Below, one piece after another: positions 1-6,765 of a stretch of DNA of 34,921 bases. Position 1 is the stretch's first letter. Each line of letters opens with the position of its first letter. The position numbers were made by a program, and so were the translations under genes. The stretch spans positions 1 to 34,921 of the forward strand of contig CAKMIA010000014.1 of NCBI GenBank assembly GCA_927353735.1, given 5' to 3'. Under the pieces are notes generated by a model. It was not told the origin of the DNA. It did not search any database and worked only from the letters and a program-made list of their open reading frames with translations. Origin of the DNA: an uncultured Veillonellaceae bacterium (GTDB lineage: Bacteria; Bacillota; Negativicutes; Veillonellales; Dialisteraceae).

Positions 1-29
1 ATCTTAGCAAATATCTTGCTTTCTGTCAA
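1..29 (-). promoter_or_regulatory. Promoter P3 of a leftward tandem set
   Basis: On the minus strand, TTGACA (24-29) is followed by a 17-bp spacer and TAAGAT (1-6). It is the most downstream of three similarly spaced promoters pointing out of the window, so the driven gene lies left of base 1. A hairpin (31-60; arms CGGTT/AACCG and CTGAA/TTCAG) sits between P2 and P3. Confidence 0.55.
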
Positions 30-86
30 GCGGTTTTCTGAATTTTATTTTTCAGAACCGCCGCCGTCTCACTGACGACATCGATA

Positions 87-115
87 ATGATATCATGACC
101 GCTTTTTACTGTCAA
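87..115 (-). promoter_or_regulatory. Promoter P2 of a leftward tandem set
   Basis: On the minus strand, a perfect TTGACA (110-115) is followed by a 17-bp spacer and TATCAT (87-92). The -10 lies inside the 10-bp palindrome ATGATATCAT (87-96), which could be an operator. It is the best of the three promoters here. Confidence 0.65.
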
Positions 116-162
116 GAACATTTTTACTGTTTGCTTACAATCTTCGGCGTTCAATTAAATTT

Positions 163-191
163 AGTTTATCAGCTTTCGTGATTTCCGTCAA
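163..191 (-). promoter_or_regulatory. Promoter P1 of a leftward tandem set
   Basis: On the minus strand, TTGACG (186-191) is followed by a 17-bp spacer and TAAACT (163-168). It lies just beyond the thiE stop codon. No T-tailed hairpin closes thiE, so the thi transcript may also run into this region. Confidence 0.45.
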
Positions 192-199
192 GCTGTCCG

Positions 200-832
200 T
201 TACAGAATTCCATACACTGTATCCTTCAGGAGCCGGGCCGCCTCTTCCGGACGATCCTGTGCCATAATGGCGGAAACAACGGCCACTCCGCTGATTCCGC
301 TGCCTTCCAGCGACGGAATATTTCTGGCGTTCAGCCCGCCTATGGCTACCACTGGGATGCTGACTGTGCTGCAGATTTTTTCCAGCTCTTCCCGGGACAC
401 TTTCTCTGCGTCCCCCTTTGTTGTCGTCGGGTAAACTGCACCGACCCCCAGATAATCTGCTCCATCACTTTCCGCTTTTTCCGCATCTTCCACGGTGCGG
501 ACAGACACGCCAAGGATCTTATCCGGTCCGATGATCTGCCGTGCCGCTTCTGCCGGCAGATCCGACTGCCCCAGATGAACCCCGGCTGCATCCACCGCCA
601 GCATGATGTCAATGCGGTCATCAATGATAAGCGGCACATGAAAATAATCCGTTACTTTTTTCAGTCGCAGCGCCCGCTCATAGAATTCTCCGGAAGAGGC
701 TTCTTTTTCCCGAAGCTGTACAAGCGTACAGCCCCCGCGAATGGCACGGCCCACCAGATCCTCAAAATCCCGTTCTCCTGCCAGGGCACGATCCGTCACA
801 AGATACAGAGAATAATCCATTTCAGGCTTCAT
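200..832 (-). CDS. thiE: Thiamine-phosphate synthase
   Basis: A 210-aa TIM-barrel protein of normal length for ThiE. It joins the pyrimidine pyrophosphate (HMP-PP) to thiazole phosphate to give thiamine phosphate in the cytoplasm. Visible family motifs are VQLREKE near the N-terminus, LIIDDRIDI and GVHLGQSDLP in the middle, the phosphate-binding run GAVYPTTTKGDA, and PVVAIGGLN near the C-terminus. The gene is last in a three-gene operon, and its start overlaps the thiM end by 11 bp, which implies translational coupling. A second in-frame ATG lies four codons downstream (820) and cannot be excluded as the start. Neither thiD nor thiazole-synthesis genes lie nearby, so the operon looks like precursor salvage rather than de novo synthesis. 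Confidence 0.95.
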   Translation of the reverse strand: MKPEMDYSLYLVTDRALAGERDFEDLVGRAIRGGCTLVQLREKEASSGEFYERALRLKKVTDYFHVPLIIDDRIDIMLAVDAAGVHLGQSDLPAEAARQIIGPDKILGVSVRTVEDAEKAESDGADYLGVGAVYPTTTKGDAEKVSREELEKICSTVSIPVVAIGGLNARNIPSLEGSGISGVAVVSAIMAQDRPEEAARLLKDTVYGIL

Positions 833-1634
833 GATACTTAGCTCCTTTTTCCAGCTGCTCTCCGGTCATACGGCCGGCAGCATCCATAAACTTCCAGTGA
901 AAGCTCCCAAGGCCATCCCGGCCTGCCGTTTCCCAGGCCATTTCTCCGCAAAGCCCGGTAAAAATCAGGGCCGCTGCTGCTGCTCCCAGCAGATGTGCCG
1001 GGCAGGCTCCGCAAAAAGCTCCCATGACAGCGGTACACATGCATCCGGTGCCGGTGATGCACGCCATGGCCGGGCAGCCATTGTCAATGCAAAGCGTCTG
1101 CCGTCCGTCACTGATGATATCCGTTTTCCCGGTAACAGACACAATACAATCCCACTGCTGTGCTGCCGTCTCTGCCACCTGGCGCGCCGTCCATCGGCAC
1201 CGTTCCTCGGACGCATCCACGCCTCTGGTATGCAGAGGCATTCCCAGCAGACTTCCCACCTCTGACAAATTGCCCCGCACCACAGAAGGACGAACCTCAT
1301 GCAGGATCTGTACCGCCGCCCCGGTACGAAATCGTGCAGAGCCGCATCCCACCGGATCAAAGATGACCGGAATCCCTATTTCCCCCGCTTTTTTGCCGGA
1401 AAGAATCATGGATTTCAATTTTTCCCGATTCAGTGTTCCCAGATTCAGTACCAGCGCCTGTGAAATGGCGGTCATTTCCTCCGCTTCCTCCGGTGCATCC
1501 GCCATGACAGGAGACGCTCCTGCTGCGAGTGTGATATTGGCGCAGTCATTGGCTGTCACATAATTGGTTATCTCATGAATCAACGGATGGACGCGGCGCA
1601 GCGTATCCAGCATCTCTTTCAGTTCCAGCTTCAT
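822..1634 (-). CDS. thiM: Hydroxyethylthiazole kinase
   Basis: A 270-aa ribokinase-fold protein of normal length for ThiM. It phosphorylates 4-methyl-5-(2-hydroxyethyl)thiazole, supplying thiazole phosphate to the ThiE product encoded just downstream. Typical features are the N-terminal HEITNYVTANDCAN segment, the AGASPVMADAPEE loop that binds thiazole, the central VIFDPVGCGSA run, and the C-terminal ITGTGCMCTAVMGAF segment holding the catalytic cysteine and anion hole. Its ATG overlaps the stop of the Sel1-repeat gene (ATGA type), and its own end overlaps thiE. No thiamine-pyrophosphate riboswitch is visible before the operon. Confidence 0.95.
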   Translation of the reverse strand: MKLELKEMLDTLRRVHPLIHEITNYVTANDCANITLAAGASPVMADAPEEAEEMTAISQALVLNLGTLNREKLKSMILSGKKAGEIGIPVIFDPVGCGSARFRTGAAVQILHEVRPSVVRGNLSEVGSLLGMPLHTRGVDASEERCRWTARQVAETAAQQWDCIVSVTGKTDIISDGRQTLCIDNGCPAMACITGTGCMCTAVMGAFCGACPAHLLGAAAAALIFTGLCGEMAWETAGRDGLGSFHWKFMDAAGRMTGEQLEKGAKYHEA

Positions 1635-2425
1635 GGTGTCTCCTTTTCCGCCTGTCCTGCATCCTGCACCTGCCTCGCCCTGGCATAATACTGCTTTGCC
1701 AGTGTGCTGTCCCGCTGCACATAGGTACCGGAAGCATACAGGTCTCCTAAAATCATGCTGGCTTTGCAGTCTCCCCGGTCCGCTGCCTGATACAGCAGTG
1801 TCAGAGCGATCTTTTCATTTCTCGCCACGCCGACTCCGCTCAGATACAAATCGGAAGCGTAGACCATAGACCGGGAGTCTCCTTTTCCTGCTGCTTTCAG
1901 AAACCACTTCAGTGCCTCCGCATTATGCTCCGGCAGATTATCGCAGAGCAGCAGTCCGATATGACGTCCGGCCTCGGGAATCCCTTCTTCCTCAGCGATA
2001 GTCAGCCATTCTATGGCCGCTTCCCGGGCCTCCTCGTAGCGGAAGGCATCGCGGGCAATAAGAAGCCCCGCCTGCAGAGCCCCGCGTGGTTCTCCCCTCT
2101 GATAGGCTTCGCTGAAATAGTCGAACGCTCTTGCCACATCCGGGCGGCGTCCCAGGCCATCGCGGCACATGAGCCCCAGATAAAAGCAGCTCCGGGCATC
2201 CCCACGATCCGCCAGAATCTGGAAACAGTCTTCTGCCCGGTCATATTCTTTGCAGCAAAAAAACAGATAGCCTATATGATACAGCAGACGCACAGCACTG
2301 CTACTGCCCCGAATGACAGCTTCCATCAGATATGACTGTGCTCTTTCATAATTTCGGATCTTGTAATAACCGCGTCCCAGCCGGTACAGCCGTGCCGCCG
2401 TCATCGCTTCTTCCATACCGGCCAC
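1631..2425 (-). CDS. Sel1-repeat (TPR-like) protein
   Basis: A protein of about 264 aa made of alpha-helical hairpin repeats. The clearest Sel1 units lie in the last 110 residues (EALKWFLKAAGKGD, KIALTLLYQAADRGD, LAKQYYARA, each preceded by a GDLYASG-like helix). More degenerate TPR-like units fill the rest. There is no signal peptide or membrane segment, so it is probably a cytoplasmic protein-protein interaction scaffold; the specific role is unknown. The frame opens at a GTG (2425), with an ATG three codons later (2416). The ATG is preceded by AGGTGG at good spacing and may be the real start. It is first in the operon with thiM and thiE and overlaps thiM by 4 bp. Confidence 0.8.
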   Translation of the reverse strand: MAGMEEAMTAARLYRLGRGYYKIRNYERAQSYLMEAVIRGSSSAVRLLYHIGYLFFCCKEYDRAEDCFQILADRGDARSCFYLGLMCRDGLGRRPDVARAFDYFSEAYQRGEPRGALQAGLLIARDAFRYEEAREAAIEWLTIAEEEGIPEAGRHIGLLLCDNLPEHNAEALKWFLKAAGKGDSRSMVYASDLYLSGVGVARNEKIALTLLYQAADRGDCKASMILGDLYASGTYVQRDSTLAKQYYARARQVQDAGQAEKETP

Positions 2426-2446
2426 CTGCCTTTTCCATTTATCTGT

Positions 2447-2476
2447 ATTGTATCACGGTCAAAAAAAAATACACAA
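2447..2476 (-). promoter_or_regulatory. Possible promoter of the Sel1-thiM-thiE operon
   Basis: On the minus strand, TACAAT (2447-2452) has TTGTGT (2471-2476) 18 bp upstream. The -35 lies in the hairpin of the preceding terminator. It is a weak match, but it fills the only gap available for an operon promoter. The leader would be about 20 nt, too short for a riboswitch. Confidence 0.3.
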
Positions 2477-2509
2477 AAAGCCCCCGCAAGGGAGCTTCCT
2501 GTGTATTTT
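2461..2509 (-). terminator. Intrinsic terminator after the thioredoxin-like gene
   Basis: On the minus strand a nested hairpin (outer arms AAATACACA/TGTGTATTT, inner arms AGCTCCC/GGGGGCT around TTGC) is followed by nine T residues. Confidence 0.85.
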
Positions 2510-2519
2510 ACCGGTCAGA

Positions 2520-2834
2520 TTATTTATTTCTTTCCAGAAAAGCCTTTACATCGCCATAGCTAATGAATCCGACAAACTGATCTTTTGGTTCTCCATCCTT
2601 AAAATAGATGACCGTCGGTACCGTATCGATCTGGAACCGTGCCGCCAGATCCTGATCCTCATCAATATTGATGCCATAAAACGGAAGGGTTTCTTCCTCC
2701 ATCGCCGCTTTCCCCAGTACCGGTTCCAGCCGGCGGCAGTAGCCGCACCACGGAGCACCAAAGGCAACTACAGCACTGCCGTTTGCCACAGCAGCTTCAA
2801 AAGCTTCTTTTCCTGCAATTCTCTTGATTTCCAT
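2520..2834 (-). CDS. Thioredoxin-like protein with a CGYC active site
   Basis: A 104-aa single-domain thioredoxin fold of standard length without a signal peptide. The active site is WCGYC (Cys30, Cys33) and the cis-proline is in TVPTV (Pro73). It is expected to be a cytoplasmic dithiol-disulfide oxidoreductase. Tyr in place of the usual Pro of WCGPC is closer to some glutaredoxin-like and NrdH-like sites and should shift the redox potential, so it may not be the main thioredoxin. The start is supported by AGGAGG eight bases upstream. The gene has its own promoter and terminator, hence is monocistronic. Confidence 0.9.
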   Translation of the reverse strand: MEIKRIAGKEAFEAAVANGSAVVAFGAPWCGYCRRLEPVLGKAAMEEETLPFYGINIDEDQDLAARFQIDTVPTVIYFKDGEPKDQFVGFISYGDVKAFLERNK

Positions 2835-2886
2835 GTGTCATTCCTCCTCGGTATACTTTCGTAATATCCTGTGATTTCCTGTATGT

Positions 2887-2915
2887 ATCTTACCCTATAT
2901 ATTTAAATATGTCAA
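2887..2915 (-). promoter_or_regulatory. Promoter of the thioredoxin-like gene
   Basis: On the minus strand, perfect TTGACA (2910-2915), a 17-bp spacer and TAAGAT (2887-2892). The leader is about 45 nt. It lies just beyond the ssrA terminator. Confidence 0.75.
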
Positions 2916-2928
2916 TATAGAAAATCAC

Positions 2929-2954
2929 AAAAAAGGGATCTCTTTCAAGATCCC
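2929..2954 (-). terminator. ssrA intrinsic terminator
   Basis: The minus-strand hairpin GGGATCT/AGATCCC is followed by six T residues, starting 10 bases after the encoded CCA end of tmRNA. Confidence 0.85.
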
Positions 2955-2964
2955 GATCCTATTC

Positions 2965-3307
2965 TGGTGGAGACGAGGGGAATCGAACCCCTGTCCAAAA
3001 AGCCTGCCCCATAAGCATCTCCGAGTGCAGTTCCTGATTGCAGTGTCAGTGAAGTACCGTTCAGGAACAAACTACCTTCACCCATTCCGGTGCGGTTCCC
3101 GCTGAGGTACCGGACATTCCCCATTGGTATCCTGCTGTATGATGTCTGTCCAAAGCCGCAGGAAAGCTTCAGAGAGACATTAGCAGATCAAGCTGCTAAA
3201 GCAAAATCACGTTTTGCGTTTATTTTTTTCCACCGTTTTACGGGGTTGATGGAATCCCGGCTCGCTTCTTATGACACAGATGCTCCTGTCGAAACCAGTG
3301 CGTCCCC
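2965..3307 (-). ncRNA. ssrA: Transfer-messenger RNA (tmRNA)
   Basis: A 343-nt one-piece tmRNA that rescues stalled ribosomes and tags truncated proteins for degradation. The 5' end GGGGACG (3301-3307) pairs with CGTCTCC (2969-2975) as the acceptor stem, followed by an encoded ACCA. The 3' part carries a T-arm with GGTTCGATTCC, and the 5' part has the conserved CTGGTTTCGACAGG. The tag frame reads GCA AAA CGT GAT TTT GCT TTA GCA GCT TGA, encoding AKRDFALAA (a non-templated Ala is added first). The resume codon GCA was chosen by position and by the preceding AAAC. Promoter and terminator are both visible. Confidence 0.97.
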
Positions 3308-3318
3308 ATTGCAGATGT

Positions 3319-3347
3319 ATTTTACAAAATCCCCAAAGAATTGTCAA
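3319..3347 (-). promoter_or_regulatory. ssrA promoter
   Basis: On the minus strand, TTGACA (3342-3347), a 17-bp spacer and TAAAAT (3319-3324). The start point would be about 5 nt before the mature tmRNA 5' end. The -35 is 4 bp from the stop codon of the upstream peptidase gene. No terminator separates them, so read-through from that operon is also possible. Confidence 0.8.
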
Positions 3348-3350
3348 AAA

Positions 3351-4310
3351 TCAGCATGTTCCCCACAATTCCCTGAAAGACGGTGCGCCGCCCATGCTTT
3401 CGGCGCTGTGTACTGCATCATATACGGCCTGCCGGACAGCCACTTCCGCCATATATCCCACAGTATCCACAGCCGCCTTCACTCTGCCGGAGGCCATGAC
3501 GAACAGAGTGTCCCCGTCCATCGTGGTATGCACCGGCCGGATGGCCCGGGCCAGCCCGTCATGGGCCATTCCCGCCACGGCATTGCAGTTGGCTTTTGTC
3601 AGTTCCGCATTGGTCACAATACAGCCAATGGTCGTATTGGCCCCCTGCAGATTCCGCTCCACCCCCTGCAGCATCAGAGCATCGGAGGAAACAATGGATT
3701 TTCTGTCCTCAGAAAGCACACCGGCCAGAATCTCATCATTGTTATAGACTTCCCCGCATGCATTGACGGCAATGTAAGCGCCCACATACAGTCCGGTGGG
3801 CAGCTTAAGCTCTGCATATCCGGCGCCGCTTTTCATACAGCGGTCTGCGCCAAGAAGTTTGCCTACGGTCGCACCGGTTCCGGCGCCATAGCATCCCACC
3901 GGGAACACCGTATCAGCCCTGCCGACTGCCAGTTCCCCCATCTCCCGATCAGGGAATGCACTGCTGTCTCCAATCATCAGATCAAACAGCACCGCGCCGC
4001 ATACGATCGGCACATGAACCGGCCCTACCGGGAAACCGATGCCGGAGGCTCCCAGTTTCCGCATGACGCCGCAGCTGGCTTCCAGCCCGAAAGCCGATCC
4101 GCCGGACAGAACGACTGCATGAATTTTCTCTACTGTTTTCTCAGGCCGGAGCAGGTCTGTTTCCCGTGTCCCCGGGGCACAGCCTCTGACATCCACACCG
4201 GCAACAGCGCCGTCCTCCGGTGCCAGAATGACGGTCACGCCGGTCAGTCCTTTTCTGTCCTCTGCTGTGCCGATGCGAAATTCCGGTACATGTATCGTTC
4301 TCTGTATCAT
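3351..4310 (-). CDS. P1-family (DmpA-like) aminopeptidase
   Basis: A 319-aa member of the DmpA/BapA family of N-terminal-nucleophile hydrolases. These cut themselves into two chains and act as L- or beta-aminopeptidases or amidases. The expected self-cleavage site is in ANTTIG, making Thr226 the new N-terminal nucleophile after Asn225. Family motifs HAVVLSGGSAFGL (64-76) and GAGTGATVGK (142-151) are present. There is no signal peptide. The start overlaps the rluD stop (ATGA type), so it is translationally coupled as the last gene of lspA-rluD. Exact substrate is unknown. Confidence 0.88.
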   Translation of the reverse strand: MIQRTIHVPEFRIGTAEDRKGLTGVTVILAPEDGAVAGVDVRGCAPGTRETDLLRPEKTVEKIHAVVLSGGSAFGLEASCGVMRKLGASGIGFPVGPVHVPIVCGAVLFDLMIGDSSAFPDREMGELAVGRADTVFPVGCYGAGTGATVGKLLGADRCMKSGAGYAELKLPTGLYVGAYIAVNACGEVYNNDEILAGVLSEDRKSIVSSDALMLQGVERNLQGANTTIGCIVTNAELTKANCNAVAGMAHDGLARAIRPVHTTMDGDTLFVMASGRVKAAVDTVGYMAEVAVRQAVYDAVHSAESMGGAPSFRELWGTC

Positions 4311-5233
4311 AATGTATCCTCCCTGCGCGCCAGTTCAACACATGCTGCCAGATCCTCCGGAACCCGTGCTTCAAAATGCATGCTTTCTCCCGTAACAGGG
4401 TGCGTCAGATCCAGCGTCCGGGAATGGAGCGCCTGCCCGCTGATTGGGAAATGATCCCGTTTATAGCCGTACAGCGGATCATTGACCACAGGATGTCCGA
4501 TATGGGACATATGTACGCGGATCTGATGGGTGCGCCCCGTTTCAAGACGGCATTCAATCCATGAATAATGGGGCAGATATTCCAGTACACGAAAATGCGT
4601 GACGGCCGGTTTTCCCGTTTTCGGCGCCACGTCCCATTTCATCCGGTCCTTCAGACTGCGTCCCAGCGGAAGCCGGATGATTCCCTGATCTCCGGCCATT
4701 TTCCCATGGACAAGCGCTACATACCGCCGCTGCGCACTGTGAGAGCCGATCTCTTCCTGCAGAACGCGATAGGCCTCCTGTGTCTTTGCTGCCACCATAA
4801 CGCCGGAGGTGTCTTTATCCAACCGGTGCACGATGCCCGGTCTGGCCGGGTCGCCGGCTTCAAACAAAGAGGGCCCCACATGATACAGCAGCGCATTCAC
4901 CAGCGTGCCATCGGGATTTCCCGGACCGGGATGGCACACCATGCCTCTGGCCTTATTGAGCACGATCATGTACTCGTCCTCATACAGGATATCCAGTGCA
5001 ATATTCTGGGGCACCAGCTCCAGAGCCTTCGGCTCCTCATAGGAAAATGAGATCTCATCGCCTGCTGCCACGCGGTAATTGGCCTTTACCGGACGTCCGG
5101 AAACCAGTACGGAAGTTCCCAGCTTCAGCCATTTCTGAATCTCTGACCGGTTCAGCTCCGTCATCTCCGTGAGAAATTTATCAATCCGCGCCCCGGCCTG
5201 TTCTTTTTCCACCGTATATTGATAGACCTTCAT
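4307..5233 (-). CDS. rluD: RluD-family 23S rRNA pseudouridine synthase
   Basis: A 308-aa RluA/RluD-family enzyme that isomerises uridines in 23S rRNA. An N-terminal S4 RNA-binding domain (about 14-60, ARIDKFL) precedes the catalytic domain. The catalytic Asp139 is in HRLDKDTSG, and RTHQIRVH is the second signature. The frame stays open to 5284, but the start at 5233 is preferred because its ATG overlaps the lspA stop (TGATG), GGAGG lies 11 bases upstream, and the S4 domain then sits at the usual distance from the N-terminus. RluD versus another RluA-family member (position specificity) is inferred from the S4 domain only. Confidence 0.92.
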   Translation of the reverse strand: MKVYQYTVEKEQAGARIDKFLTEMTELNRSEIQKWLKLGTSVLVSGRPVKANYRVAAGDEISFSYEEPKALELVPQNIALDILYEDEYMIVLNKARGMVCHPGPGNPDGTLVNALLYHVGPSLFEAGDPARPGIVHRLDKDTSGVMVAAKTQEAYRVLQEEIGSHSAQRRYVALVHGKMAGDQGIIRLPLGRSLKDRMKWDVAPKTGKPAVTHFRVLEYLPHYSWIECRLETGRTHQIRVHMSHIGHPVVNDPLYGYKRDHFPISGQALHSRTLDLTHPVTGESMHFEARVPEDLAACVELARREDTL

Positions 5234-5667
5234 CAGTCGCTGTGCCTCCAGAAATACCACAGAATCAATGCCATGCCCATACAAATGGCAATGTCAGCCA
5301 CATTAAAAATAGGCCACACCCGAAAATCAAAGAAATCGACAACGCCCTGATACCGCACCCGGTCAATGGCATTCCCCAGTGCGCCTCCCAAAACCATTCC
5401 GATTCCGATCGGAAAATACACCGGATTTTTCGGGATGCGCCGGCGCATGATCAGATAAGCCGCAAACAGAATGACAACGATCCCGAGAAAGAACGTATGC
5501 TGATATTCCAGTATGCCAAACGCCGCTCCCGGATTCATGATATAGGTCAAATGAAATATATGGGGAATCATAGGAATGCTTTCTCCCAGTTCCATATGCC
5601 CCTGTACAAACCATTTAACGACCTGATCCAGTATAGTCACTGCTATTGCAGTCAGAATTGTATTCAT
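5233..5667 (-). CDS. lspA: Lipoprotein signal peptidase (signal peptidase II)
   Basis: A 144-aa inner-membrane aspartic protease with four hydrophobic segments (about 4-20, 58-75, 84-100, 118-138). It removes signal peptides from diacylglyceryl-prolipoproteins. The catalytic aspartates are Asp111 (GVVDFFDF) and Asp125 (FNVADIAI), with the conserved GNAIDR run before them. AGGAGG lies 6 bases before the ATG. It is first gene of lspA-rluD-peptidase, a common Firmicutes order for the first two. Two predicted lipoproteins in this window (25373 and 33378 starts) would be substrates. Confidence 0.95.
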   Translation of the reverse strand: MNTILTAIAVTILDQVVKWFVQGHMELGESIPMIPHIFHLTYIMNPGAAFGILEYQHTFFLGIVVILFAAYLIMRRRIPKNPVYFPIGIGMVLGGALGNAIDRVRYQGVVDFFDFRVWPIFNVADIAICMGMALILWYFWRHSD

Positions 5668-5687
5668 ACCTGCCCTCCTGATGCCTC

Positions 5688-5696
5688 ATTATACCA
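5688..5696 (-). promoter_or_regulatory. Extended -10 promoter of lspA
   Basis: On the minus strand, TGGTATAAT (TG 5695-5696, TATAAT 5688-5693) has no good -35 match. The leader is about 15 nt. Confidence 0.55.
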
Positions 5697-5711
5697 TGAG
5701 TATGCAGACTA

Positions 5712-5742
5712 CAGAAAAGCGCCCCCGAAGGGACGCTTTTTT
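5712..5742 (-). terminator. Terminator of the G5/3D protein gene
   Basis: The hairpin AAAGCGTCCC-TTCG-GGGGCGCTTT starts a few bases after the stop codon at 5749. The T-runs on both sides would let it work in either direction. Confidence 0.75.
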
Positions 5743-5748
5743 CATATT

Positions 5749-6714
5749 TTAATTGTGCGATACAAATACATCCACAGAACGAACTCCGAAATCATAGCAT
5801 TCGGAAAAGGTTTCCATGCAGAGATCGATGCGGTTGCCTACAATGGCGCCGCCGGTATCTGCAGCCACCGCATTCCCATAGCCGGAAACATAGACATCGG
5901 AACCGAGCGGGATCACGGTGGGATCAACGGCTACCGTACCGCGGCCGGCTTTCGTTCCCGTGGCCGTGATGCCGCGGCCGTCGCCGTCACCGGGATGATA
6001 GGCAGTGGCTTTCATGCGGAGCACACGGCCGACTGTATCCTCTGTCGTTCCCACCAGAGCCGTGCCTGATGCGCCGGCATCCATCACCGTCGTTTTCACC
6101 ACATCGCTCCGGATGACCTTGCCGTTGGAAACATATTCTTCCACGAAAAGTTCCCGAACCTCAGGCCGTCCCTGATCGAGAATCGTTTCCTCTCCGGCTC
6201 CCAGTGATTCATCATACCATTTCACATAGTTTACCGGCATCGTTTCTTTCCGAACCACCGTCCGTTTTTCATAGGGAACAACATGAATGGTCATACCTTT
6301 TTTAATTTTTCCCAGGCCGTCTTCCACGGGCATCATGGTCTGCCAGTCATATCCTGCATCATTGACTGCGCCCTGGACTGTCTGCTGCACCGTATACAGC
6401 GTCCGCGTTTTCCCGCCTTCACTGATGGTAACCGGAACAGCCCGCTCAATGACAATGATGGAATCTGCTTCCGGCTTCTCCGTAGTTGCCCAGTACACAT
6501 CATATTTTCCTATGGCAATGCCTGCCTCCGCCAATACCTCATCAAACGTATTTCCGCGGGCCTGAATGACTTTTTTATTCTTCCCGTCAAAAACCGTTAT
6601 CGTCCGTCCCGCCATATCATAAGCGGCCAGCGAGTAGACAGATATCATGGTAATAAAGACAGCCAGCACTGCGCAAAAGTTTCGTTTCCACTGTTGACTG
6701 TTGAATATATGCAC
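5749..6714 (-). CDS. YabE-like secreted G5 and 3D domain protein
   Basis: A 321-aa exported or membrane-anchored cell-wall protein. An N-terminal hydrophobic segment (about 12-31) is followed by DUF348/ubiquitin-like units (about 36-135), a G5 domain (about 150-225) and a C-terminal 3D domain (233-321). The three expected aspartates are visible: Asp264 (AVDPTVIPLG), Asp286 (AADTGG) and Asp297 (NRIDLC). 3D domains resemble the MltA barrel, and relatives act as resuscitation factors or lytic transglycosylases. The start is a GTG with AGGAGGG six bases upstream. The frame remains open to 6936, but that would begin upstream of the promoter. It is monocistronic. Confidence 0.88.
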   Translation of the reverse strand: MHIFNSQQWKRNFCAVLAVFITMISVYSLAAYDMAGRTITVFDGKNKKVIQARGNTFDEVLAEAGIAIGKYDVYWATTEKPEADSIIVIERAVPVTISEGGKTRTLYTVQQTVQGAVNDAGYDWQTMMPVEDGLGKIKKGMTIHVVPYEKRTVVRKETMPVNYVKWYDESLGAGEETILDQGRPEVRELFVEEYVSNGKVIRSDVVKTTVMDAGASGTALVGTTEDTVGRVLRMKATAYHPGDGDGRGITATGTKAGRGTVAVDPTVIPLGSDVYVSGYGNAVAADTGGAIVGNRIDLCMETFSECYDFGVRSVDVFVSHN

Positions 6715-6737
6715 TTGAATCCCTCCTACGATTGCAA

Positions 6738-6765
6738 ATTCTACCATAGGCGGACTTTTTGTCAA
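6738..6765 (-). promoter_or_regulatory. Promoter of the G5/3D protein gene
   Basis: On the minus strand, TTGACA (6760-6765), a 16-bp spacer and TAGAAT (6738-6743) with a TG one base before it. It gives a leader of about 20 nt, so no riboswitch can lie between. GTCAA/TTGAC (6761-6781) forms an inverted repeat around the -35. Confidence 0.7.

Noticed and set aside
31..60. Terminator for thiE
   Set aside because: The hairpin lacks a T-run on the minus strand and lies beyond two promoters; it may be part of the leader of the leftward operon.
2425..2480. TPP riboswitch for the thiamine operon
   Set aside because: The gap is too short and contains no CTGAGA or similar THI consensus.
3090..4454. 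454-codon open frame on the plus strand
   Set aside because: It lies opposite tmRNA, the P1 peptidase and rluD, has no ribosome site and no recognisable domain.
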